From: Chloroflexota bacterium
Lineage (GTDB): Bacteria > Chloroflexota > Anaerolineae > CG2-30-64-16
Reading direction: 5' to 3'
DNA: 6,878 bases
NCBI GenBank assembly: GCA_029555885.1
Contig: JAKPQT010000554.1
Span: forward strand, 1-6,878
Shown in pieces: positions 1 to 4,147 of the stretch (positions are counted from its first letter, which is position 1; every line of letters begins with the position of its first letter). A model generated the notes under the pieces. That model was not told where the DNA came from, searched no databases, and worked only from the letters and a program-made list of their open reading frames with translations. The position numbers and the translations under genes were made by a program.

Positions 1-641
1 CCGAGCGCCAGGCCGAGCAGGAGGCGCTGACGAGCGGTCGACGCACGGGCGGCGGTCAGCAGCAGGCCCGCGAGCGCGAAGAAGAGGAACGCGGGCTCGG
101 ACATGACCATGCGGGAGTGGTCCACCACGAGCGGGGAGGTCGCGTAGAGCAGGCCGGCGGGCAGGGCGAGCATGTTCCAGCGGTGGCTCGGTTGGCCCAA
201 GCGTTGGGCAAGACCGGACACAGCAGTGGAACCAACCAGGCGGGGCCATCCCAGGACGATGAGCGCGGTATTAGCCAGCGTGAACACGAGCGACGCAATC
301 TTGAGCGCGCCGTACTCGCCGCCTGACAGCGCGACCAGCGGCGCAAGCAGGAGCGGCCAGCCGAACGGGAACTTCGCTTGCGGGATGTCGGGCCGGCTGA
401 CCAGGCCGTAGATCGGACCGTCCACCAGGGAGCACGCGAGCACCACATACTGTGCGTCATCGCCGTACACGCCCAACTGGAACGCGTCGAAGCGCCAGAG
501 GGAGAGCGCGGCGGCGAGGACGAGGAGCGCGGCGAGCGCGAGCCGGCGGACGAAAGCCGATTGAAGATGTGCGAAGCTGAGCTTCGCCAAGATTGAAGAT
601 TGAAGATTACGGGTTATGTGCTGCAAGCGCGATTTCACCAT
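1..641 (-). CDS. GT39-type membrane glycosyltransferase, N-terminal part (runs off left edge)
   Basis: This is the N-terminal part (about 213 residues) of a multi-pass GT-C fold glycosyltransferase, like bacterial GT39/ArnT-type proteins that move sugars from polyprenyl-phosphate carriers outside the membrane. After a first hydrophobic helix (about residues 33-49) comes GDDAQY (60-65), whose acidic pair sits where the family has its catalytic loop aspartates. KFPFGWPLLLAPL (90-102) and HSRMVMSEP (175-183) before another hydrophobic helix are also typical. I chose the ATG at 641 because it is the only in-frame ATG ahead of the first helix; no good ribosome binding site precedes it. Residues about 12-28 are encoded by heptad repeats around a GC hairpin, so the true start could lie inside, for example at the TTG of codon 18. 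It begins 22 nt after the orphan UPF0175 gene. The sugar substrate is unknown. Confidence 0.85.
   Translation of the reverse strand, partial: MVKSRLQHITRNLQSSILAKLSFAHLQSAFVRRLALAALLVLAAALSLWRFDAFQLGVYGDDAQYVVLACSLVDGPIYGLVSRPDIPQAKFPFGWPLLLAPLVALSGGEYGALKIASLVFTLANTALIVLGWPRLVGSTAVSGLAQRLGQPSHRWNMLALPAGLLYATSPLVVDHSRMVMSEPAFLFFALAGLLLTAARASTARQRLLLGLAL
559..609. repeat. Composite repeat: GATTGAA heptads flanking a GC hairpin, inside the GT39 reading frame
   Basis: On the plus strand GATTGAAGAT (559-568) is followed by the perfect palindrome GCGAAGCT-G-AGCTTCGC (571-587, 8-bp arms, 1-nt centre) and then by GATTGAA (591-597), GATTGAA (598-604) and GATTA (605-609). On the minus strand the block is read as residues about 12-28 of the glycosyltransferase. 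Its order matches the composite at 3498-3573 in wlbA. Confidence 0.85.
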
Positions 642-663
642 GGGTGATGTGTTGCCAATCACA

Positions 664-900
664 TCAGGCAAGGCGGGTCTCCTGGTTCAGGTCTTCGGCG
701 GTCAAATGGAAGGTGTCGACACCATAGCCGGCCAGGCAAACAAGGAATACGGTGCGCGGTACGCCGGCCAGGCGCGCTGCGGCGCCGGATGACAGCTGTC
801 CCACCTCGAAGAGCTTGATGGCGGCAGCTATACGCAGTGTATAGCACAGCCTCGGTATCACCACCGGCGGTGATTCGGGTCTGGGATCGTTCAGGCCCAC
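664..900 (-). CDS. Orphan UPF0175 family protein (antitoxin-like, unusual N terminus)
   Basis: This 78-residue protein resembles the UPF0175 antitoxin family from residue about 23 on: IAAAIKLFEVGQLSSGAAARLAG (24-46), then VFLVCLAGYGVDTFHL, then the acidic tail. It lines up with the intact UPF0175 protein at 2365-2117 (AVKLFEMKRIPSGIAATLAG). The first 20 residues are proline-rich and lack the usual beta-strand start seen in the other copy (MQLVIEYP). It starts at a GTG and overlaps the end of the DUF5615 toxin gene by 10 nt. No PIN toxin follows, as the next gene is a glycosyltransferase. I infer a copy whose 5' end was lost when the DUF433/DUF5615 pair came to lie beside it; it may be a remnant or a non-cognate regulator. 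Whether it is functional is uncertain. Confidence 0.6.
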   Translation of the reverse strand: MGLNDPRPESPPVVIPRLCYTLRIAAAIKLFEVGQLSSGAAARLAGVPRTVFLVCLAGYGVDTFHLTAEDLNQETRLA

Positions 901-1247
901 GCGCTCAGGAACTCCACACAGTTGTGCATGTCAGCCGCTGACTTAAGCGCCATCACCTTGAGCACCCGGCGCATCTGCTCTCCTACTGAGTAATGCTGCT
1001 GGCGTGCGAGTAGGATACCAGCGTGTTCCCTGCCTTCGGCGAGATACTGCGAATGCAGGCGCAGGAAGTCGCCGCGGTTGAAGCTGTATAGCACACGATC
1101 TTGGCTCGTGGCATACGACAGGTGCTCGTTGTCAGCCCACTCAATCATGCCTACTTCCGAAGCTGTGACCACATCGACACCGCGTGCCTGCAACGCCTGC
1201 ACCAGGCTGCGGTCGCCGGAATCCTCATCGATATAGAGCTTGAACAT
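891..1247 (-). CDS. DUF5615 family PIN-like toxin
   Basis: A 118-residue protein of the DUF5615 PIN-like family, predicted toxin nucleases usually paired with a DUF433 antitoxin, as here. Visible features are the N-terminal acidic strand LYIDEDSGD (4-12) with D7 and D9; GVDVVTASEVGM (23-34) with the following D39; RVLYSFNRGDFLRLH (51-65), where the family has a conserved NxxDF; and GREHAGILLARQ (72-83). The length is normal. The ATG at 1247 overlaps the TGA of the DUF433 gene by one base (TGATG), so the two are probably translationally coupled. The target RNA is unknown. Family assignment is firm; toxicity is inferred from family and pairing. Confidence 0.9.
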   Translation of the reverse strand: MFKLYIDEDSGDRSLVQALQARGVDVVTASEVGMIEWADNEHLSYATSQDRVLYSFNRGDFLRLHSQYLAEGREHAGILLARQQHYSVGEQMRRVLKVMALKSAADMHNCVEFLSAWA

Positions 1248-1558
1248 CAGGCTGCCCGCCGACGCGCGCGATATGCCTGTTCGACTCTGTCATCATCGGC
1301 TTCCTCAGCCGCCAGGGCTGCTTCGATCTGCTCGCGATTGGCGTGATAGTAGGCCAGCGCAGCGTGAACCTGGGCGAGGTTTATGTGACCGATGCGGTCG
1401 CTGATCTCCTCAGGTGTCAGGCCCAGCTTGTACCAGCCGACCACGCGCTGCACTGTGACGCCTGTGCCCGCAATGCGCGGCCGACCGTGCCGAATGTCCG
1501 GGGTTGCGATGATGAGTTGTCCGATGTCAACCATGGTTCCTTGTGGCTCCGCTGTCAT
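1247..1558 (-). CDS. DUF433 family antitoxin
   Basis: A 103-residue DUF433 protein, a small helix-turn-helix family usually encoded just before a DUF5615 PIN-like toxin and thought to neutralise it and repress the operon. The core is seen in IIATPDIRHGRPRIAGTGVTVQRVV (about 16-40), then KLGLTPEEISDRIGHINLAQVHAALAYYHANREQI, a typical DUF433 helical region. I chose the ATG at 1558 rather than the longer reading frame to 1627 because GGAGG lies 8 nt upstream and because the longer version would translate a heptad repeat. A TACAAT hexamer at 1583-1578 could be a -10 element, but no good -35 accompanies it. The C-terminal tail is rich in acidic and then basic residues (AAEEADDDRVEQAYRARRR). Confidence 0.93.
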   Translation of the reverse strand: MTAEPQGTMVDIGQLIIATPDIRHGRPRIAGTGVTVQRVVGWYKLGLTPEEISDRIGHINLAQVHAALAYYHANREQIEAALAAEEADDDRVEQAYRARRRAA

Positions 1559-1566
1559 TGCACAGT

Positions 1567-1571
1567 CCTCC
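1567..1571 (-). promoter_or_regulatory. Shine-Dalgarno site of the DUF433 gene
   Basis: GGAGG on the minus strand, with 8 nt between it and the ATG at 1558. It decides the start: the upstream frame extension would run through heptad repeats. Confidence 0.8.
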
Positions 1572-1584
1572 ACGGCTATTGTAC

Positions 1585-1616
1585 GATTGATTGCAGATTC
1601 AAGATTACCGATTGAG
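1585..1616. repeat. GATTGAA-type heptad array between the two toxin-antitoxin pairs
   Basis: After a partial GATT (1585-1588), four heptads stand in register: GATTGCA (1589-1595), GATTCAA (1596-1602), GATTACC (1603-1609) and GATTGAG (1610-1616). It fills the gap between the DUF3368 toxin stop at 1630 and the DUF433 start at 1558. Confidence 0.8.
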
Positions 1617-1629
1617 GGACCCGCCAACG

Positions 1630-2124
1630 TTATTGTTCACCAGATTGCTGGAGTGCGAAGGCTATCACGCGGTCGCTTAGCCATATGCCGCGACTGCGCA
1701 TTTGGTCGAGTGCGCCGCGCATCGAGAACTGGTGGCCCTCGCGTTGGGCGCGCAAGAGAATGCCGATCGAACCGGTCACGGATAGCCCATTGAGTCTCGC
1801 AACGCGCCTGCCAGCAGCTTCGTCTATCGCGACCGTCGTGATGCCGGCGTTCAGGGCCAGTTGGATGACGGATGCCTCACCCTTATCCAATACGTTTGCC
1901 AGGTTTGGTGCGAGCGGTAGCGGTTGCGAGCCCTTTGTCAGCCAGTGTGCTGAATTGAACTCGGCCAGCCCGAATTGTACCGGTCCACCTGCGGCGATTT
2001 CGGAACAGACTTCGAGGGGCACCAGTACGCGGCGGTATATCTGCAAGACGCGCAAATCTCCCAGGCCAGCGATAATGGTGAGGATAGGGCCTGTGTTAAT
2101 GACGAGATCCTGAGTCTCAGGCAT
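1630..2124 (-). CDS. DUF3368 family PIN-domain toxin
   Basis: A 164-residue PIN-domain protein of the DUF3368 type, predicted toxin ribonucleases paired with UPF0175 antitoxins, as here. It opens with DLVINTGPILTII (6-18), the beta-strand where PIN domains usually have their first aspartate; this copy has Asn10. Other expected acidic residues are E42, the LDKGEASVIQLA motif (79-90, E83) and AIDEAAGRRVA (99-109, D101). The C-terminal TGSIGILLRAQREG (117-130) is characteristic of DUF3368. The ATG at 2124 overlaps the antitoxin stop by 8 nt and puts the PIN strand near the N terminus. An in-frame ATG at 2148, with GGAAG just upstream, would add 8 residues and cannot be excluded. The gene stops 71 nt before the DUF433 start. 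Confidence 0.92.
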   Translation of the reverse strand: MPETQDLVINTGPILTIIAGLGDLRVLQIYRRVLVPLEVCSEIAAGGPVQFGLAEFNSAHWLTKGSQPLPLAPNLANVLDKGEASVIQLALNAGITTVAIDEAAGRRVARLNGLSVTGSIGILLRAQREGHQFSMRGALDQMRSRGIWLSDRVIAFALQQSGEQ

Positions 2125-2365
2125 TTTCCAGGTCCGAGCGAAGCTCATCTTCTTCCAGATCGACCATGTTTACACCGTAACGATGCAGACTCAGCAGGAA
2201 CGAGACACGATCCAGACCGGCTAAGGTGGCAGCGATCCCGGAGGGGATGCGTTTCATCTCGAATAGTTTGACGGCCATGGCCATCCTGGCTTCCTGCTCG
2301 AAATCGGTGCGCGTCTGCTGAAGTGCATCGGGCAGCAATCTCGGGTATTCTATGACTAATTGCAT
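2117..2365 (-). CDS. UPF0175 family antitoxin
   Basis: An 82-residue UPF0175 protein, the usual antitoxin partner of DUF3368 PIN toxins. It starts with a beta-strand (MQLVIEYP, 1-8) suited to DNA binding or dimer formation, then a helix ending in MAVKLFEMKRIPSGIAATLAG (30-50), then DRVSFLLSLHRYGVNMVDL (52-70) and an acidic tail. The longer frame back to 2404 is rejected: AGGAG lies 10 nt before the ATG at 2365, and a likely promoter -10 element lies at 2395-2400, inside the longer frame. The end overlaps the toxin start by 8 nt, the usual antitoxin-first, coupled arrangement. It probably represses its own promoter together with the toxin. Confidence 0.92.
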   Translation of the reverse strand: MQLVIEYPRLLPDALQQTRTDFEQEARMAMAVKLFEMKRIPSGIAATLAGLDRVSFLLSLHRYGVNMVDLEEDELRSDLENA

Positions 2366-2375
2366 GGCTGTGTCA

Positions 2376-2380
2376 CTCCT
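2376..2380 (-). promoter_or_regulatory. Shine-Dalgarno site of the UPF0175 antitoxin gene
   Basis: AGGAG on the minus strand with a 10-nt spacer to the ATG at 2365, a little long but well matched. It supports the shorter start. Confidence 0.7.
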
Positions 2381-2397
2381 TTCAAGTCGATTCAAGT
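2381..2397. promoter_or_regulatory. Candidate operator: ACTTGAA direct repeat over the start of transcription
   Basis: Two perfect ACTTGAA copies (minus strand 2397-2391 and 2387-2381) are separated by 3 nt, so they repeat every 10 bp on the same face of the helix. The first overlaps the -10 element and the second abuts the ribosome binding site. That placement fits a repressor site for antitoxin autoregulation. Protein binding is inferred only. Confidence 0.4.
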
Positions 2398-2423
2398 ATA
2401 CCACAGACAGCCTCGACTATGAG
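2395..2423 (-). promoter_or_regulatory. Promoter of the toxin-antitoxin island (extended -10)
   Basis: On the minus strand, TATACT (2400-2395) is preceded by TGG, giving an extended -10 (TGNTATACT). A weak -35, CTCATA (2423-2418), lies 17 nt upstream. Transcription would start near 2388, leaving a leader of about 22 nt that contains AGGAG before the ATG at 2365. Confidence 0.55.
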
Positions 2424-2427
2424 ACGG

Positions 2428-2471
2428 TTGCAGGCCTGCAATTGCAGATTGCAGATTGAAGATTGAAGATT
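2428..2471. repeat. GATTGAA-type heptad array with a 14-bp palindrome
   Basis: The perfect palindrome TTGCAGGCCTGCAA (2428-2441) runs into heptads AATTGCA (2440-2446), GATTGCA (2447-2453), GATTGAA (2454-2460), GATTGAA (2461-2467) and GATT (2468-2471). It lies between wlbA and the toxin-antitoxin promoter. Confidence 0.85.
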
Positions 2472-2505
2472 CGCGGTGTGCAGGGTTGAGACTCCGAGTC
2501 CAGAA

Positions 2506-3579
2506 TTACCGGTTCAACAGCGGGTGTGCGGGCGCAGCTTCACTAGCTGCGCCCGCCCGGACCTCGGCAGTGCGGATGCGGTAGACGAGGTCGATGGCGG
2601 GGCGGGCGTCGGCGATGCGGAAGCCCCGGCCGGCCAGGGTTTCTTCGTAGACCCTGGTATGCAGGCCGGTGAAGCCCTCGGTGAACTCGATTTCCTCGCC
2701 GTCGACGGTGATGGAGCGGAACGTGCTGCGCGCACCGGGTTCGACCGGGAAGGGCAGGTCCGCCGGGTCGATGGAGAGGAACCAGCGGACGCGGGCGCGT
2801 TCCAGCTCCAGGTAGCCGGCCATGCGCTGCGGGTCGGAGTGATGTACGGCCGGGCTGCGCACGGCTTTGCCAAAGAGCCACAACAGCAGGTCGAAGAAGT
2901 GGACGCCGATGTTGAGCGCGATGCCGCCGGACTTCTCCGGCGCGCCCTTCCAGGAGACGTGGTACCACGGGCCGCGGGCGGTGATGTAGGTCAGGACGAC
3001 GTCGTGTGTGCGACGCGGGGCGTCGCCCGTGCGACGCGGGGCGTCGCCCGTGCGACCGGCATCACCCGCCGCGAGGGCCTCGCGCAGCTTGAGCAACTGC
3101 GGGTGCACCCGGAGTTGGAGGACAGTGTGGATGCGGCGGCCGGTCTCGGCCTCGAGCTCCTCCAGCGCGTCCAGGTTCCATGGGTTGATGACGATGGGCT
3201 TCTCGCAGATGACGTCCGCGCCGGTGCGCAGCGCGAGGCGGCAGTGGGCGTCGTGCAGGTAGTTGGGCGAGCAGATGCTGACCCAGTGGACGCGCTGCTC
3301 CTCCGGCCCGCGGCGCAGCTTCTCGAGGTGGCGGTCGAACCGCTCGATCTCGGTGAAGAAGCGGGTGTTATAGCTGTACTGGTCGAGCACGCCGACCGCG
3401 TCCTTCGGGTCGACGGCCGCGACGAGGACGTTGCCCGTATCGCGGATCGCGCGCAGGTGCCGCGGCGCGATGTAGCCGGCGGCACCGATGAGCGCGAAGT
3501 TGGAAGGTTGTGCGAGCTGCGGCTCGCCCGAGGTTGAAGGTTGCAAGTTACCGGTGGAAGGTTGCAGGTTGGTGGTCAT
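2506..3579 (-). CDS. wlbA: UDP-N-acetyl-2-amino-2-deoxyglucuronate 3-dehydrogenase (Gfo/Idh/MocA family, WlbA/WbpB type)
   Basis: A cytoplasmic Gfo/Idh/MocA oxidoreductase. WlbA/WbpB enzymes use NAD to oxidise C3 of UDP-GlcNAcA, an early step toward UDP-diacetamido-uronic acids of O-antigen and other glycans. Diagnostic features: NFALIGAAGYIAPRHLRAI (27-45, Rossmann start), SICSPNYLHDAH (101-112), ICEKP (124-128, Lys127), TYITARGPWYHVSWKG (197-212), NIGVHFFD (223-230, His227) and GYLELERARVRWFLSI (255-270). The family normally starts just before NFALIG; here about 25 extra residues (NLQPSTG NLQPSTS pattern) come from a heptad-hairpin-heptad repeat, with no other ATG available. The ATG at 3579 overlaps the preceding stop (TGATG) and has no Shine-Dalgarno site, which suggests coupled translation. 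A repeat-derived insert (RTGDAP, about 173-190) and a hairpin-encoded tail (341-350) are further oddities. The partner aminotransferase, acetyltransferase and epimerase are not in the window. Confidence 0.96.
   Translation of the reverse strand: MTTNLQPSTGNLQPSTSGEPQLAQPSNFALIGAAGYIAPRHLRAIRDTGNVLVAAVDPKDAVGVLDQYSYNTRFFTEIERFDRHLEKLRRGPEEQRVHWVSICSPNYLHDAHCRLALRTGADVICEKPIVINPWNLDALEELEAETGRRIHTVLQLRVHPQLLKLREALAAGDAGRTGDAPRRTGDAPRRTHDVVLTYITARGPWYHVSWKGAPEKSGGIALNIGVHFFDLLLWLFGKAVRSPAVHHSDPQRMAGYLELERARVRWFLSIDPADLPFPVEPGARSTFRSITVDGEEIEFTEGFTGLHTRVYEETLAGRGFRIADARPAIDLVYRIRTAEVRAGAASEAAPAHPLLNR
2528..2556. repeat. GC-rich hairpin inside the 3' end of wlbA
   Basis: Perfect inverted repeat: GCGGGCGCAGCT (2528-2539), loop TCACT (2540-2544), AGCTGCGCCCGC (2545-2556). 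It lies about 20 nt inside the wlbA stop and encodes much of the Ala-rich tail RAGAASEAAP, beyond the conserved part of the protein. It could be an RNA structure at the end of the transcript, but no U-run follows. Confidence 0.8.
3008..3056. repeat. 21-bp tandem repeat in frame within wlbA, each unit a hairpin
   Basis: Two perfect 21-bp units (3008-3028 and 3029-3049) plus a 7-nt partial third (3050-3056). Each unit contains the perfect hairpin GCGACGC-GGG-GCGTCGC (3010-3026 and 3031-3047). On the minus strand they encode the repeated RTGDAPR stretch, just before the conserved HDVVLTYIT. The 21-bp unit keeps the frame. Confidence 0.9.
3498..3573. repeat. Composite repeat: GGTTGAA heptads flanking a GC hairpin, translated as the wlbA N terminus
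   Basis: Heptads AGTTGGA and AGGTTGT (3498-3511), hairpin GCGAGC-TGCG-GCTCGC (3512-3527), then six heptads in exact register from 3532 to 3573 (GGTTGAA, GGTTGCA, AGTTACC, GGTGGAA, GGTTGCA, GGTTGGT). The block covers wlbA codons about 3-28 and reaches the first conserved codons (Asn27-Phe28). Confidence 0.9.
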
Positions 3580-3995
3580 CAGTTGGATGTCTCGTATTCG
3601 GTGATGGATTCGCGGGTGCGGCGGGTGTTAGGCTGGGTGTCCAGGTAGCTGATGAAGCGGCTTATCAGGCGGCTGCAGTGTTCGGTCTCCGTCTTGAGAC
3701 GGCTAAACTCCTCCTGGGATAGATAGCCGGCACCGAGCGCGACGTAGAGCTGCGCGCGCAGCTCGCCGGCCGAGCCCTTGGCCCGGCCCAGGAAGTCAGC
3801 AAACATGGCCTGAGAGCGCGATTCGAAGCCTTCCGCGATATTGGACATTACCGAGACGGCAGCCCGTCGCATCTGATCCCGCAGACCGTAGTCGCGGGCA
3901 AAGCCCCCGCGCTCGGACAACTGGTATATCTGCTGCGTCAATGCCCTGGCGACTTTCCAGGCCTCGATGTCTTCGAAACGTTCAATCGTTGCCAT
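3579..3995 (-). CDS. Four-helix-bundle protein (S23 / 23S rRNA-intervening-sequence-like)
   Basis: A 138-residue protein of the four-helix-bundle family first noted in 23S rRNA intervening sequences and related to the bAvd protein of diversity-generating retroelements. Family marks are the N-terminal RFEDIEAWKVAR (5-16), then GLRDQMRRAAVSVMSNIAEGFE (about 38-59), then FLGRAKGSAGELRAQL and a C-terminal helix. I chose the ATG at 3995 (not the GTG at 4001) because GGAGGG lies 5 nt upstream. There is no reverse transcriptase or rRNA nearby, so neither classic setting applies; stand-alone copies among polysaccharide genes are known, with no settled role. Its TGA overlaps the wlbA ATG by one base, so it probably drives wlbA translation. 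The promoter seems to sit in the heptad array upstream. Confidence 0.93.
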   Translation of the reverse strand: MATIERFEDIEAWKVARALTQQIYQLSERGGFARDYGLRDQMRRAAVSVMSNIAEGFESRSQAMFADFLGRAKGSAGELRAQLYVALGAGYLSQEEFSRLKTETEHCSRLISRFISYLDTQPNTRRTRESITEYETSN

Positions 3996-4000
3996 GACCA

Positions 4001-4006
4001 CCCTCC
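4001..4006 (-). promoter_or_regulatory. Shine-Dalgarno site of the four-helix-bundle gene
   Basis: GGAGGG on the minus strand, 5 nt before the ATG at 3995. It overlaps the alternative GTG at 4001 and so favours the ATG. Confidence 0.8.
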
Positions 4007-4014
4007 GGATGACC

Positions 4015-4043
4015 GTTATAGGTTGGAAGGTTGAATGTTACAA
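4015..4043 (-). promoter_or_regulatory. Candidate promoter built from heptad repeat, ahead of the four-helix-bundle and wlbA genes
   Basis: On the minus strand TTGTAA (4043-4038), a 17-nt spacer and TATAAC (4020-4015) resemble a sigma-70 promoter. The -35 element and spacer consist of heptad repeat; the -10 lies just outside it. Transcription would start near 4008, leaving a very short leader that begins at the Shine-Dalgarno site. Confidence 0.4.
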
Positions 4044-4147
4044 GTTGACGGTTCACAGTTGAAGGTTCGAGATTTAAAGGTTGGCACCCTCCAGGCGCAA
4101 ACTTGCAACTTCCAACCTTCGAACCTGCAACCGCTAACCCTGCAACC
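4021..4147. repeat. Convergent GGTTGAA heptad arrays forming an imperfect inverted repeat
   Basis: From 4021 to 4085 the plus strand carries GGTTGAA-type heptads, seven in register from 4029 to 4077. After a short centre (4086-4099, CACCCTCCAGGCGC) the complementary form AACTTGC, AACTTCC, AACCTTC follows to 4147. The block fills the gap between the second SDR gene and the four-helix-bundle gene, and its last 14 nt supply the SDR C-terminal codons and TAG stop. Confidence 0.85.

Noticed and set aside
56..460. Minus-strand open frame of 134 codons at the left end
   Set aside because: It is Ser/Arg-rich; the adjacent frame shows the GT39 motifs GDDAQY and HSRMVMSEP.
1578..1583. TACAAT as the -10 of a separate promoter for the DUF433/DUF5615 pair
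   Set aside because: It matches well on its own, but no acceptable -35 or extended -10 accompanies it, so it is only mentioned in the gene entry.
2476..3537. Long plus-strand open frame (353 codons) opposite wlbA
   Set aside because: It is antisense to a clearly conserved gene, its product is charge- and valine-rich without any recognisable domain, and high GC content explains the open frame.
3579..3995. Diversity-generating retroelement accessory (bAvd) or 23S rRNA intervening sequence
   Set aside because: The family is related, but there is no reverse transcriptase, template/variable repeat pair or rRNA in the window.
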